DNA of 64,000 nt from Flavobacterium sp. 90. Its GTDB lineage: Bacteria > Bacteroidota > Bacteroidia > Flavobacteriales > Flavobacteriaceae. Shown in pieces: positions 8,497 to 17,293 of this stretch. The stretch covers positions 3,348,001 to 3,412,000 of the forward strand of contig NZ_SMGE01000001.1 in NCBI RefSeq assembly GCF_004339525.1. The letters are read 5' to 3'. A program made the translations under genes and the position numbers. Under the pieces are notes generated by a model. That model was not told where the DNA came from and ran no database searches. It saw only the letters and a program-made list of their open reading frames with translations. The first letter of the stretch is position 1, and the number at the start of each line of letters is the position of its first letter.

Positions 8497-9272
8497 ACCA
8501 ATAGAATACTTAAATAATAAACAACTTCACAAACCTGTTGCGTTGCACCAAGGCAATCTCCGGTATAACCGTCAATCCATTTCTGGAAATAACGCGCCAA
8601 AAAATAACGCATTATAAAAACCGGAATTATAGCCAAAAGAAATTTATATTGAAAATAAGAGAAAACAAATAGTGGGAGTAATCCGAAGAAAAAGGAACCT
8701 GAAATTTCTTTCCAAGTATGTTTTTTAGCAATAGGTTTGCTTTTACTTGAAGCATCATCACGAGAATACTCATGCGTGAAAATAATAGAAATTGCTGCCA
8801 AACGACTCAAAGCGTGAGCTGAAATAAATAAAAGAAAAATGAGAAGATAAGAGTTCTCACTGTTGAAAAGCAAAATCGATTCTGAAAGCAATTTAAATTT
8901 CAATAAAAAAAGCAAAACTAAGCCAATTGCTCCATAAGCACCAATGGCGCTATCTTTCATAATCATTAGGATTTTTTCTTTGGTCCAGCCTCCGCCAAAA
9001 CCATCGCAAACATCAGCAAATCCGTCTTCGTGAAAAGCTCCGGTTGTCAATATCGAAGCAATAATAGCCAAAATTACAGCAGTTTCAGTAGACAAAAAAA
9101 GAGAAAAAAGATAAAATGTCAAAAAAGAAATGCTTCCCACAATCCAACCAATGAAAGGAAAATATCGAGTTGCTTTATTCAGATAATCAGGATCGTGATT
9201 AATGTTTTTTGGACATGGAATTCTGGTGTAAAACATTAAACAAGTAAAGAAGATATGTAGTTCTTTTTTCAT
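8481..9272 (-). CDS. cobS: Adenosylcobinamide-GDP ribazoletransferase (cobalamin synthase) CobS
   Basis: 263 residues and strongly hydrophobic, with about six membrane helices. The conserved CobS signature HEDGFADVCDGFGGG is at residues 81-95, with the acidic residues that bind metal. It joins adenosylcobinamide-GDP to alpha-ribazole (phosphate), the last step of cobalamin assembly, in the inner membrane. It lies directly upstream of cobC. The insertion sequence at 9309-10349 now separates it from bluB-cobT. Without the element and one 5-bp target copy the gap would be about 140 bp, so these genes probably formed one operon before the insertion. Confidence 0.92.
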   Translation of the reverse strand: MKKELHIFFTCLMFYTRIPCPKNINHDPDYLNKATRYFPFIGWIVGSISFLTFYLFSLFLSTETAVILAIIASILTTGAFHEDGFADVCDGFGGGWTKEKILMIMKDSAIGAYGAIGLVLLFLLKFKLLSESILLFNSENSYLLIFLLFISAHALSRLAAISIIFTHEYSRDDASSKSKPIAKKHTWKEISGSFFFGLLPLFVFSYFQYKFLLAIIPVFIMRYFLARYFQKWIDGYTGDCLGATQQVCEVVYYLSILLVWKFI

Positions 9273-9308
9273 TATTAAGATAGATTTTTAATTCAGTTTT
9301 GTCATTTC

Positions 9309-10349
9309 TGTAAAGGTTACTTATTTCGGTAACGGATTTATCATTTCGATTGGTTTTTTTCCATCAATACCTTGATGTGGTCTTTCATGATTATAATAAT
9401 ATAAGTATTGCAATAATTCTTCTTTTAATTCTTCATGAGAATCAAAATCTGTGTCTCTCAATAAATCATCTTCAAGAGTTCTCCAAAAGCGTTCAACTTT
9501 ACCATTAGTTTGTGGTCTGTAGGGTTTTGTGTACCTATGAACAATACCTAATTCCATTAACATCCTCTCAAAAGGGTGATTATTTTTCACTTTGCTTGTT
9601 TTAGGTCCAAATTCAGCTCCATTATCAGATAATATCTCTTCAAATTTTATTTCATAATGATCACTTAGGATGTTTAAACATTTCAATGCCGCAAACATAA
9701 CTGTTAAACTGGTAATATCAGAAACTAATTCAGCCCAGGCAATTCGACTGTAATCATCTATTACACAAACTAAATAGCGATTTTTATTTTCCCCTTTAAT
9801 TATACTTTTGCTCAAATAATGACAATCAATATGACCAAGTTGTCCCATTCTTTCCTTGATTATTTTTTGATGATTCTTTTTAATCTTCGGAGTTAATCTA
9901 TTTATTTTATTGCGTTTTAAAATATTATAAACTCCTGAATATGATGGTGTATGCTTCCCTAATTTGGGCCTTAAGATACTAACAATTTCATATTTGTTGT
10001 TTCCTTTTTCTCGTAATGCAATTACTTTTTGCTCTATAAAAGGCAAAGGACGTCTTGTTTTATATTTGGGACCTCTTTTTTGGGGCAATAAATCAATAGA
10101 TTTCCCACTTTGTTTAAAGCGATTATAATACTTTAAAAAACTCTTTCGGCAAGTATTATTTGCTGCATAAAAATCCATTGCTTTTTTATACAAAGGATGA
10201 GTTTTATTTTTTACCTGTTCATATTCTTTTATTAGAAAACGATACTTCTCTAAGTAGTTCCGCTCTAAAGTGGAATCCTGACTATTATTTCTCATCGTAA
10301 CAAAATTTATTAAAGTTAAATTTTGTTACCGAAATATCTAACATCTACA
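9309..10349 (-). mobile_element. IS481-type insertion sequence with terminal inverted repeats and 5-bp target duplication
   Basis: A 1041-bp element. Its ends are imperfect inverted repeats of about 24 bp starting TGTA and sharing TATTTCGGTAAC inside (left from 9309, right ending at 10349). It is flanked by the direct repeat ATTTC (9304-9308 and 10350-10354). The flanks rejoin into a dispersed intergenic repeat of which an uninterrupted relative exists at 33785-33891, confirming the insertion point and target duplication. It contains one DDE transposase gene on the minus strand. Intact ends and an intact gene suggest a recent insertion. Confidence 0.9.
9321..10295 (-). CDS. IS481-type DDE transposase
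   Basis: 324 residues. The N-terminus (about 1-150) is a basic helix-turn-helix region (KYYNRFKQSGKSIDLLPQKRG, KYEIVSILRPKLG). It is followed by an integrase catalytic core with the DDE triad in GHIDCHYLSK (first Asp), EILSDNGAEFG (second Asp) and NGKVERFWRTLE (Glu). The YNHERPHQGIDG motif near the C-terminus is typical of IS481/IS3-like enzymes. It is a single continuous frame with no frameshift, unlike IS3-family elements. The gene fills the element bounded at 9309 and 10349 and shows no sign of decay. Confidence 0.92.
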   Translation of the reverse strand: MRNNSQDSTLERNYLEKYRFLIKEYEQVKNKTHPLYKKAMDFYAANNTCRKSFLKYYNRFKQSGKSIDLLPQKRGPKYKTRRPLPFIEQKVIALREKGNNKYEIVSILRPKLGKHTPSYSGVYNILKRNKINRLTPKIKKNHQKIIKERMGQLGHIDCHYLSKSIIKGENKNRYLVCVIDDYSRIAWAELVSDITSLTVMFAALKCLNILSDHYEIKFEEILSDNGAEFGPKTSKVKNNHPFERMLMELGIVHRYTKPYRPQTNGKVERFWRTLEDDLLRDTDFDSHEELKEELLQYLYYYNHERPHQGIDGKKPIEMINPLPK

Positions 10350-10446
10350 ATTTCGACGTAGGAGAAATCTTCGCAAGAAACTGTGCAAAGAAAATCGCCA
10401 ATCTTTGTCGAGCTGTAAGTGTGGTTGCTTCGTTCCTCGCAATGAT
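10350..10446. repeat. Dispersed intergenic repeat, interrupted by the IS
   Basis: Together with 9301-9308 this is one copy of a roughly 105-bp repeat starting GTCATTTCGACG. The interior (CAAGAAACTGTGCAAAGAAA, CGCCAATCTTTGTCGA) matches the complement of the copy at 33785-33891. Its far end (GTGTGGTTGCTTCGTTCCTC) matches the relative at 31110-31195. Confidence 0.75.
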
Positions 10447-10456
10447 AATTTGGGGT

Positions 10457-12136
10457 TTACTTCCTACTAACTCCAGCACTTTCAAAACTCGCCATTTCGT
10501 TCAAAAAAGCTTCAGCCGATTTTAAAATTGGGAAAGCAACAGCACAACCTGTTCCTTCGCCAAGACGCAAATCGAGGTTTAGAATAGGTTTTGCATTTAA
10601 ATAATTTAATAGTTTTTGATGTGCTTTTTCAGCAGAGCAATGACAAAAAATGGCATTTTTATGTATATCAGGATTTATTTTTGAAGCAATTAAAAAAGCA
10701 ACGCTGCAAATAAAGCCGTCTACCAAAGTAAGCATTTTGTTTTCAAAAGCTGTTAACATTCCGCTTGCCATTTGAATGATTTCAAAACCGCCAAAATAGG
10801 CAAGTTGTTGTTTTAATTCGGCTTGACCGGAATAATTTTCAATAGCTTTTTTCAGTAAATCTTGTTTCTGAAGTAATTTCTTGTCTTCAACGCCAGTTCC
10901 TTTTCCAACGCATTCTTCGATAGAAAAACCAGTTAGCAGACTCATTAAAACAGAAGCTGTAGAAGTATTTCCAATTCCCATTTCACCAAAACCAATGCAG
11001 TTAGAACCTGTTTTGGCAATGTTATCAACGATTGATTTTCCTTTTTCGAAGCACAATTGTAATTCGGTTTCACTCATTGCGGGAATATGCAAAAAGGATT
11101 GAGTTCCTTTTGCAATTTTAGCAGAAATCAAATTGGCATTTGTTGGGAAATCATAATTAACACCGGCATCTACAATTGATAATTGAATGTTATTTTGATT
11201 GCAAAACACATTTATTGCGGCTCCACCTTCTAAGAAATTACCAACCATTTGCCGCGTGACATCTTGCGGATATGCACTCACGCCATGATTTGCAATACCA
11301 TGATCAGCGGCAAAAACGACAATATTTGGATTTGTTATTTTTGGGTTTAAAGTTTCAAAAACCGTTGCCATCTGAAAAGCTAACGTTTCCAGAGTTCCCA
11401 AAGCGCCAATAGGCTTTGTTTTAGAATCTATTTTGTCTTGTAAAAGTTTGCTAAAATCATTTTTACTTTCAGCGGGAATTTGAACTTTTGCTTCAAAATC
11501 TAAAACAGGATTCTGAATGATGCTTTTAATTTCTTTACAATCCGGAGCTTCAGATTTTTGTTTCCAATGTAATTGTTGCAACATCGGTTGATTATCGTAA
11601 TTTGTTGCAGGTTTTCCAATACAGAAATAACCTAAAGGCTCAATATTATCAGGTAAATCCAGAATCTTTTTAAACTGATAGTAATTCAAAATCGAAACCC
11701 AACCCATTCCGTAACCTTGCTCTGTAAGCGAAAGCCAAATATTTTGTGCCGCACAAACCGAACTAAATTTAACCGCTTCGTTACTTCCAACGGTTCCAAT
11801 TGTAAACTGATTTAAAACAGATCGATCATAAGCAATGATAAGTCCAATTGGAGCTTCTTCGATTGCCTCAAGTTTCAACGATTTATAATGTTCTTTTTGT
11901 TCCGGATTATCAGTAAGTTCTTCTGCTTTTTTATTGTAGTCTAAAAATAGATTTTTTACAGCATTTTTAACCTCGGCAGATTTTATAATATAATATCTTG
12001 TAGCATCCGTTAACCCAACCGAAGGCGCCCAATGTCCGGCTTGTAAAGCCTTCTCGATTACTTCATCAGGAACTTCATCCGTCGTGAAATGTCGGGTATC
12101 GCGTCGGGATTTTAAGATATCGTCTAAATAGCTCAT
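10457..12136 (-). CDS. BluB-CobT fusion: DMB synthase plus nicotinate-nucleotide:DMB phosphoribosyltransferase
   Basis: 559 residues from the ATG at 12136 (the ATG at 12151 adds five unlikely residues). Residues 1 to about 210 form a nitroreductase-fold BluB domain (SRRDTRHF, WAPSVGLTDATRYY, CAAQNIWLSLTEQGYGMGW). BluB uses oxygen to convert reduced flavin into 5,6-dimethylbenzimidazole (DMB). Residues from about 225 to the end form CobT (FAADHGIANHGVSAYPQDVT, GFGEMGIGNTSTAS, and RLGEGTGCAVAFP with the catalytic Glu). CobT attaches ribose phosphate to DMB to give alpha-ribazole phosphate. The fusion joins consecutive steps in one chain. BluB/CobT fusions are known from Propionibacterium. No stop or frameshift lies between the domains. 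Confidence 0.93.
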   Translation of the reverse strand: MSYLDDILKSRRDTRHFTTDEVPDEVIEKALQAGHWAPSVGLTDATRYYIIKSAEVKNAVKNLFLDYNKKAEELTDNPEQKEHYKSLKLEAIEEAPIGLIIAYDRSVLNQFTIGTVGSNEAVKFSSVCAAQNIWLSLTEQGYGMGWVSILNYYQFKKILDLPDNIEPLGYFCIGKPATNYDNQPMLQQLHWKQKSEAPDCKEIKSIIQNPVLDFEAKVQIPAESKNDFSKLLQDKIDSKTKPIGALGTLETLAFQMATVFETLNPKITNPNIVVFAADHGIANHGVSAYPQDVTRQMVGNFLEGGAAINVFCNQNNIQLSIVDAGVNYDFPTNANLISAKIAKGTQSFLHIPAMSETELQLCFEKGKSIVDNIAKTGSNCIGFGEMGIGNTSTASVLMSLLTGFSIEECVGKGTGVEDKKLLQKQDLLKKAIENYSGQAELKQQLAYFGGFEIIQMASGMLTAFENKMLTLVDGFICSVAFLIASKINPDIHKNAIFCHCSAEKAHQKLLNYLNAKPILNLDLRLGEGTGCAVAFPILKSAEAFLNEMASFESAGVSRK

Positions 12137-12222
12137 AATTTTTAATATCAATTACAAAGTTCAATTTCAATTTCAAAAATCAATATTGAAGATTATGTAA
12201 AGGTAAAGTATAGCTTTGGAAT

Positions 12223-12244
12223 TTGGTCCCGAAGTTTCGGGATA
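12223..12244. repeat. Short palindromic repeat (GGTCCCGAAG-type), intergenic copy
   Basis: A 22-bp sequence with arms TCCCGA/TCGGGA between cobU and bluB-cobT. The same 22 bp with one difference occurs inside a coding region at 21911-21932. Confidence 0.6.
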
Positions 12245-12259
12245 AAATTTGGAATTTGC

Positions 12260-12766
12260 TTACTTTATCTTAACCGGAATTCCAGAAACCATCAACACAA
12301 CTTCATCAGCATTTGACGCAAGAAACTGATTCATCCAACCTTGTAATTCTGTAAATTTTCTGCCAATATGGGTTTCGGCATGAACGCCCATTCCAATTTC
12401 GTTTGTTACAATAATCAAAGTTGCATTTTCCTGAGCGGCGATCGAGAGAAATTCTTTTTTTGCGTCTTCCAAACTTAAAGTGACATCATTTTTATGGTCG
12501 ATAAAAAAGTTCGTCAGCCAAAGTGTTACACAATCAATCAAGGCAACTTTTCCAGTAAAATCAATTTCGCTTAAATGCTTTTCCTTCTCAATATTCGTCC
12601 AGCGTTCATCACGTTCTTGCTGATGTCTGTCGATTCGATTTTGAAAATCTGAATCCCATTTTCTGGCCGTTGCCACATATATTGGAGCGTTTGAAAGTTG
12701 TAATGCTAAGTTTTGAGCGTAACTGCTTTTTCCTGATCTTTCGCCTCCGGTAATTAAGTAAATCAT
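12260..12766 (-). CDS. cobU: Bifunctional adenosylcobinamide kinase / guanylyltransferase CobU
   Basis: 168 residues, the normal length for CobU/CobP. The P-loop GGERSGKSS is at residues 7-15. The guanylylation His is in NRIDRHQQERDERW (His48), followed by DCVTLWLTN and ATLIIVTNEIGMGVH, all family signatures. It phosphorylates adenosylcobinamide and converts it to the GDP form, the substrate of CobS. Reading on the minus strand it is upstream of bluB-cobT. A short palindromic repeat lies in the gap. With CobT, CobS and CobC it completes nucleotide-loop assembly from cobinamide. Confidence 0.94.
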   Translation of the reverse strand: MIYLITGGERSGKSSYAQNLALQLSNAPIYVATARKWDSDFQNRIDRHQQERDERWTNIEKEKHLSEIDFTGKVALIDCVTLWLTNFFIDHKNDVTLSLEDAKKEFLSIAAQENATLIIVTNEIGMGVHAETHIGRKFTELQGWMNQFLASNADEVVLMVSGIPVKIK

Positions 12767-12888
12767 TTTTTTTAATTGTGAATTGTTAGTTGTGAAATGT
12801 GAATTGTTTAGGACGAAAGTTAATAATGTTTTGGATGAATTCGATCATCTGACAATTCACATTTTACTTTTTACGGCAAAAAAACAAT

Positions 12889-13251
12889 TCAATAAGGGCA
12901 ATGACGACAATCGTTTCCGCAACAAGTTCCTCTTTTTAAGTGAAACCAGGGTTTAAAAACGTAATTGCCATTTTCGATATAATAGTCAATTCCCTCGATT
13001 AGTTTTTCTTGTTTGGGTAAAGATATCGCTTTATTTTTAAGGGCTTTCTGGGGAGTCATTGTTTCTACATACGCATCAATTTTGTCTTCGCAAGCTTCTT
13101 TAAAGCATTTAGGACAAAGGCAATCTCCTCCTTCTGAAAGATTGAAAATAGGAGGAAAGTCATTACACCAACACTTGTTTTCGGTCGATGTATCTCCACA
13201 ACTAAAAGAAGAATCACAACTCGAGCAAACTTTTGTTTTTGTGGTATTCAT
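12889..13251 (-). CDS. Cysteine-rich CWC / DUF5522-type protein
   Basis: 120 residues from the ATG at 13251. The N-terminal half has the cysteine-rich CWC pattern (VCSSCDSSFSCG, NKCWCND, CLCPKCFKEAC), probably a small metal site. The C-terminal half resembles DUF5522, with YVFKPWFHLKRGTCCGNDCRHCPY-like residues ending in the CxHCPY motif. No enzymatic role is known to me. It lies at the upstream end of the cob genes and is divergent from btuF. Whether it has any part in corrinoid metabolism is not shown. The longer start at 13299 is less likely because its extra residues have no conserved character. Confidence 0.82.
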   Translation of the reverse strand: MNTTKTKVCSSCDSSFSCGDTSTENKCWCNDFPPIFNLSEGGDCLCPKCFKEACEDKIDAYVETMTPQKALKNKAISLPKQEKLIEGIDYYIENGNYVFKPWFHLKRGTCCGNDCRHCPY

Positions 13252-13317
13252 ATGGTTAAGATGGTATTTTTTGGGTTTTGTAAGAATAAAGGTAAACAAA
13301 AAAAATAGAAATTACCT

Positions 13318-13325
13318 TACCTTTG
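13318..13325 (+). promoter_or_regulatory. Candidate -7 box (TACCTTTG) for btuF
   Basis: Matches TAnnTTTG in the gap between the CWC gene and btuF and would give a leader of about 100 nt. No TTG lies at the expected distance. I looked for a second cobalamin riboswitch in this leader and did not find one. Confidence 0.35.
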
Positions 13326-13430
13326 TCACTATTGAAAACTTAAATTATGAAACTGTAAAGATTCAAATTACATGCCATAATAGAGGAGAAACCAGACCAA
13401 ATTCCATTAAAAAAACAATAGAACCTATAT

Positions 13431-14573
13431 ATGAGACATTTACTACCTAAATTTATTTTTATTTTACCTTTTTTTCTTCTTGTAGCATGTAAAAAAAATG
13501 AAACAACGGAGATTACAAAACCTGAAATTGCAAAAAATAGTATCGAATATGCTTCCGGACTTTCTATTGTAAAGCATGATGGATACTCGGTTGTAACGGT
13601 TTCTGATCCGTGGCCAGATGCCAATACAAAATTCACTTATGTGTTAAAAGAGAAAGACGCAAAAGTTCCGGATAGCTTACAAAAATATACTACAATTAAA
13701 ATTCCTTTAGAATCAATTGTCGTGACATCAACTACAAGCATTCCATTTCTTGAAATGTTGGAAGTCGAAAATAAACTGGTTGCATTTCCTCATACGGATT
13801 ATATTTCTTCAGAAAAAACAAGAGCATTAATTGACAAAGGTTCTGTTAAGAATGTAGGCGAAAATGAGAAATTAAATATCGAGCAATTAATAGAATTATC
13901 TCCGGATCTGATTGTAACTTTTGGAGTAGATAATAATAATCCAACATTGGATAATTTAAAGAAAAGCGGACTTAATGTTTTTGTTCAAGCCGATTGGATG
14001 GAGCAATCTCCGCTGGGAAAAGCAGAATGGATTAAACTTTACGGAGCTTTGTTTGGTAAAGAAGATCAAGCTAAAGAATTGTTTGATAAAATTGTTTTAA
14101 GTTACGATCAGGCAAAGAAATTAGTAGCTGATAAACCTGCGACATCTACTGTCTTATACGGTTCTATGTATCAGGATATTTGGTATGTAGCCAAAGGGAA
14201 TAGTTGGGTAGCTCAGTTTATGAAAGATGCTCATGCTAATTATTTATGGGCAGATTTAAAAGGAACCGGAAGCGAAGGTTTGTCTTTTGAAAAGATATTG
14301 GTAAAAGCAAAAAATGCTAACTTTTGGATTGCTTCAGGATCGTTTAAAAGCTTAGAAGAATTTGGAAAAACGAATCCGCATTACAGTCAGTTTGATGCTT
14401 TTAAAAATAAAAACGTTTATACTTTTGAAGGAAAAGTTGGAGCAACCGGCGGAACCGTTTACTATGAATTAGCACCAAGTCGCCCGGATTTAGTTTTAAA
14501 AGATTATATCAAGATATTTCATCCTGATTTATTGCCAAGTTATGAGTTTACTTTTGCATCTAAATTAAACTAA
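13431..14573 (+). CDS. btuF: ABC transporter substrate-binding lipoprotein, BtuF type
   Basis: 380 residues with a lipobox at FFLLVAC (Cys20). The mature protein has the two-lobed fold of periplasmic metal-chelate/cobalamin-binding proteins (TroA-like): a conserved central segment IEQLIELSPDLIVTFG near residues 153-168 and a long linking helix. It delivers its ligand to the FecCD-type permease encoded 6 bp downstream. B12 is the likely ligand because the importer is divergent from the cob genes and close to btuB. Iron-siderophore or haem carriers share this fold, so ligand identity is inferred from context only. Confidence 0.85.
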   Translation: MRHLLPKFIFILPFFLLVACKKNETTEITKPEIAKNSIEYASGLSIVKHDGYSVVTVSDPWPDANTKFTYVLKEKDAKVPDSLQKYTTIKIPLESIVVTSTTSIPFLEMLEVENKLVAFPHTDYISSEKTRALIDKGSVKNVGENEKLNIEQLIELSPDLIVTFGVDNNNPTLDNLKKSGLNVFVQADWMEQSPLGKAEWIKLYGALFGKEDQAKELFDKIVLSYDQAKKLVADKPATSTVLYGSMYQDIWYVAKGNSWVAQFMKDAHANYLWADLKGTGSEGLSFEKILVKAKNANFWIASGSFKSLEEFGKTNPHYSQFDAFKNKNVYTFEGKVGATGGTVYYELAPSRPDLVLKDYIKIFHPDLLPSYEFTFASKLN

Positions 14574-14579
14574 GAGCAA

Positions 14580-15608
14580 TTGGTCAATAAAAAGCGAAAT
14601 ATAATCCTGTTTTCCATACTTGGTTTAGCACTGCTGTTTATGTTTTTTCTGGACATTAGTCTGGGGTCGGTTACGATTCCGTTCAAGGAAGTTTATACCA
14701 GTTTAACAGGAGGCGAGGCAAGTAAATCGACCTGGGAATATATAATAATTAATTATCGTTTGCCCAAAGCTATTACAGCTGTTTTGGTTGGCGTTGGATT
14801 GTCTATAAGCGGTTTGCTGATGCAGACTTTATTTCGAAATCCTCTTGCAGGTCCAGATGTTTTAGGATTGAGTTCGGGAGCAATTTTGGCAGTAGCAATT
14901 GTAATTTTGGGAGCAGGTTTATTGCCAGCATTTCTAAATTCAATTTTGTTATCTCCATACGGAATTGTATTGGCATCAACCTTAGGTAGTGTTGCTGTTT
15001 TAATGTTAGTATTATTAGTAGCACAGCGTTTACGAAATACAATGGCAATTTTGATTGTAGGACTTATGTTTGGTAGTTTTACAAGTGCCATTGTTGGAGT
15101 TTTAACCTATTTTAGTTCCGCTGAACAATTACAGAAATTCACCTTTTGGTCGTTAGGAAGTTTAGGAAATCTATCTTGGACTTCTATTTCTATTTTGGCA
15201 ATTTGTGTTGGTTTTGGTTTGCTTTTGAGTGCCAGTAGTATAAAACCATTAAATGCATTGCTTTTAGGTGAGAATTACGCGAAAAGTATGGGTTTAAATT
15301 ATAAGAAAGCCCGACTTACGATCATTTTTGCAACAAGTATTCTGGCAGGAAGTATTACTGCTTTTGCCGGACCAATCGCTTTTATAGGTTTAGCAGTTCC
15401 GCATATCGCAAAGCTGACTTTTCAAACCAGTAATCATGCAGTTTTATATTGGAGTACTTTTTTTTACGGAGGTATAATTATGTTGTTTTGTGATATCGCA
15501 TCGCAATTACCGGGATTAGAAACCACATTGCCAATCAACGCAATCACGTCTATAATTGGAGCGCCAGTTGTAGTTTATTTGCTAATGCGAAAAAGAAATT
15601 TTCAGTAA
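14580..15608 (+). CDS. btuC: FecCD/BtuC-type ABC importer permease
   Basis: 342 residues with about ten membrane helices and family motifs (NYRLPKAITAVLVGVGLSISG, QTLFRNPLAGPDVLG, GPIAFIGLAVPHIAK). It forms the inner-membrane channel for B12 or iron chelates. The only initiation codon ahead of the first helix is TTG at 14580. The btuF stop is in the same frame 6 bp earlier, and the first in-frame ATG is 20 codons further in, inside helix one. A TTG start is therefore well supported. It sits between the binding protein and the ATPase. Confidence 0.88.
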   Translation: MVNKKRNIILFSILGLALLFMFFLDISLGSVTIPFKEVYTSLTGGEASKSTWEYIIINYRLPKAITAVLVGVGLSISGLLMQTLFRNPLAGPDVLGLSSGAILAVAIVILGAGLLPAFLNSILLSPYGIVLASTLGSVAVLMLVLLVAQRLRNTMAILIVGLMFGSFTSAIVGVLTYFSSAEQLQKFTFWSLGSLGNLSWTSISILAICVGFGLLLSASSIKPLNALLLGENYAKSMGLNYKKARLTIIFATSILAGSITAFAGPIAFIGLAVPHIAKLTFQTSNHAVLYWSTFFYGGIIMLFCDIASQLPGLETTLPINAITSIIGAPVVVYLLMRKRNFQ

Positions 15609-15614
15609 ATTTAT

Positions 15615-15687
15615 TGGCCACAGATTTTACGGATTAAACAGATTTTCGCAGATTTTAAATCATTTTAATCTTTATAATTTGTGGCAA
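15615..15687. repeat. Dispersed CCACAGATT palindromic repeat
   Basis: It begins GGCCACAGATTTTACGGATT and ends TTTGTGGC. It is a diverged relative of the perfect 22-bp-arm palindrome at 32607-32674. It lies in the btuC-btuD gap. Confidence 0.55.
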
Positions 15688-15734
15688 AAAAACTTAGAAC
15701 CTTAGCGTCTCAGAACCTTAGTACCTTTAAAAAA

Positions 15735-16511
15735 ATGAACACAATTCTAAAAACTTCAAATCTAACTATTGGCTACAAGTCCAAGAAAGAAACTGTGACT
15801 ATTGCTCAGGATTTAAATTTGAATTTAAGTTCCGGGAAACTCATTTCTTTAATTGGAGCAAACGGAATTGGGAAATCGACTTTGCTGAGAACAATCACAG
15901 GAATTCAGCATCCGTTAAGGGGAAATGTTTTTCTAAACGATAAAAATATAAGTGATTATAAACCTTTAGATTTAGCTCAAAATTTGAGTTTGGTTTTAAC
16001 CGAAAAATTGCCACCAAGTAATTTGTCTGTTTTTGAATTAGTGGCGCTCGGACGTCAGCCTTATACAAATTGGATTGGTACTTTGACCCAAACCGATATA
16101 GAAAAAGTTCAGGAAGCTTTAGAACTAACTCAAATCGAACATTTGGCACAAAAAAGACATTTCGAAATTAGCGACGGACAATTGCAAAAGGTTTTAATTG
16201 CAAGAGCTTTGGCACAGGATACTCCATTAATTATTTTGGATGAACCTACAACACATCTTGATTTATTACACAAAGTTTCGCTTTTTAAATTGCTGAAAAA
16301 GCTAACACAAGAAACTCAAAAATGTATTTTATTCTCGACACACGATATTGACTTGGCAATACAATTAAGTGATGAAATGATTATTATGACACCGGAAGTT
16401 GTTGTACAGGACGAACCTTGTAATTTAATTTCGAATGGAAGTTTTGCGACTTTATTCAAAGATGAACATATTGTTTTTGATGCCGAGAAAGGGAAGTTTG
16501 TAATTACTTAA
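15735..16511 (+). CDS. btuD: ABC transporter ATP-binding protein, BtuD type
   Basis: 258 residues from the ATG at 15735; the in-frame ATG at 15681 lies within repeat sequence. It has Walker A GANGIGKST, a signature variant ISDGQLQK in place of LSGGQ, Walker B LIILDEPTTHLD and the switch His in FSTHDIDLA. It powers the BtuC-type permease. It is the last gene of btuFCD. Its 3' end overlaps the converging membrane-protein gene by 8 bp. Family assignment is certain, and corrinoid specificity comes from the locus. Confidence 0.88.
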   Translation: MNTILKTSNLTIGYKSKKETVTIAQDLNLNLSSGKLISLIGANGIGKSTLLRTITGIQHPLRGNVFLNDKNISDYKPLDLAQNLSLVLTEKLPPSNLSVFELVALGRQPYTNWIGTLTQTDIEKVQEALELTQIEHLAQKRHFEISDGQLQKVLIARALAQDTPLIILDEPTTHLDLLHKVSLFKLLKKLTQETQKCILFSTHDIDLAIQLSDEMIIMTPEVVVQDEPCNLISNGSFATLFKDEHIVFDAEKGKFVIT

Positions 16512-17292
16512 GATTGTTGTTTTCGAAGCGAACTCTATAGACATGAAGTAAGTTTTCTAATTCGTCATTTTTAATGTTAAGGTACTCAATTTCAATTTCG
16601 GTATTATTAAAAACGAGATAATTGTATAAGACTTTATCATTACGAATCTTATTCCAGGGGATTACTTTTTTATCTTTTAATTGAATTCCTAGGCTATTAA
16701 TTATAAGTTGAGGTTTTCTATCTATAATTTTTTTGAAATGATTATAAGTCAAAAGAACACCAACACCAACTACCGTTATTATTATCCAAATATTTTCAAA
16801 AACATAATAAGCTATAAATCCAAACGAGAATACATAGATGAGCGTGTTAATTATTGAAGTACTTATTGAATAGTAAATCTTTGTCTCTATTGGTACAGTA
16901 TTATCATCTGTGTAGATATCTTTGGTAAGAAATTTCTTTTCTAATGATTTTAGTTTAGTTTTTTGTTCAGGACTTTTAAATTCAGTTTTTTCAAACCAGC
17001 TTCCACTTTCCCATATTAATTTTTCTTCAATTGCTTTTCGCTTCAATTCATGAACATTTTGTACATTTTCGAATGCCCATATTTTCCATTTGTTGACAAA
17101 ATAACTCCAGGCAATCCATCCAAATACAAATCCTAAAATTAAAGTTAAGGGAAAAATCCAATTTCCACTTAATTGATTTTCTTTTAATATAATACCAAGT
17201 CCAATAAATCCTGTAATGATTAAAATTGGTAAATAAACAAGTTTTAATCTTCCTTTATTTAGAGCTTCTCTTACGGTAATCGTTTTTTCCAT
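16504..17292 (-). CDS. Membrane protein of unknown function with PH-like C-terminal domain
   Basis: 262 residues with four predicted membrane helices, two near residues 18-62 and two near 143-185. A cytoplasmic segment rich in Lys and Glu lies between the pairs. The C-terminus (IINSLGIQLKDKKVIPWNKI) resembles the start of a bacterial PH-like domain as found in other membrane proteins. I do not recognise a specific function. Its stop overlaps btuD on the other strand by 8 bp. It starts 1 bp after the trmL stop, so it is probably co-transcribed with trmL. Confidence 0.75.
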   Translation of the reverse strand: MEKTITVREALNKGRLKLVYLPILIITGFIGLGIILKENQLSGNWIFPLTLILGFVFGWIAWSYFVNKWKIWAFENVQNVHELKRKAIEEKLIWESGSWFEKTEFKSPEQKTKLKSLEKKFLTKDIYTDDNTVPIETKIYYSISTSIINTLIYVFSFGFIAYYVFENIWIIITVVGVGVLLTYNHFKKIIDRKPQLIINSLGIQLKDKKVIPWNKIRNDKVLYNYLVFNNTEIEIEYLNIKNDELENLLHVYRVRFENNNLK

Positions 17293-17293
17293 C

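Noticed and set aside
13326..13430. Possible second cobalamin riboswitch in the btuF leader
   Set aside because: A GAGAAACCAGACC stretch is loosely like a B12 box, but the other conserved elements are missing and the leader is only about 100 nt.
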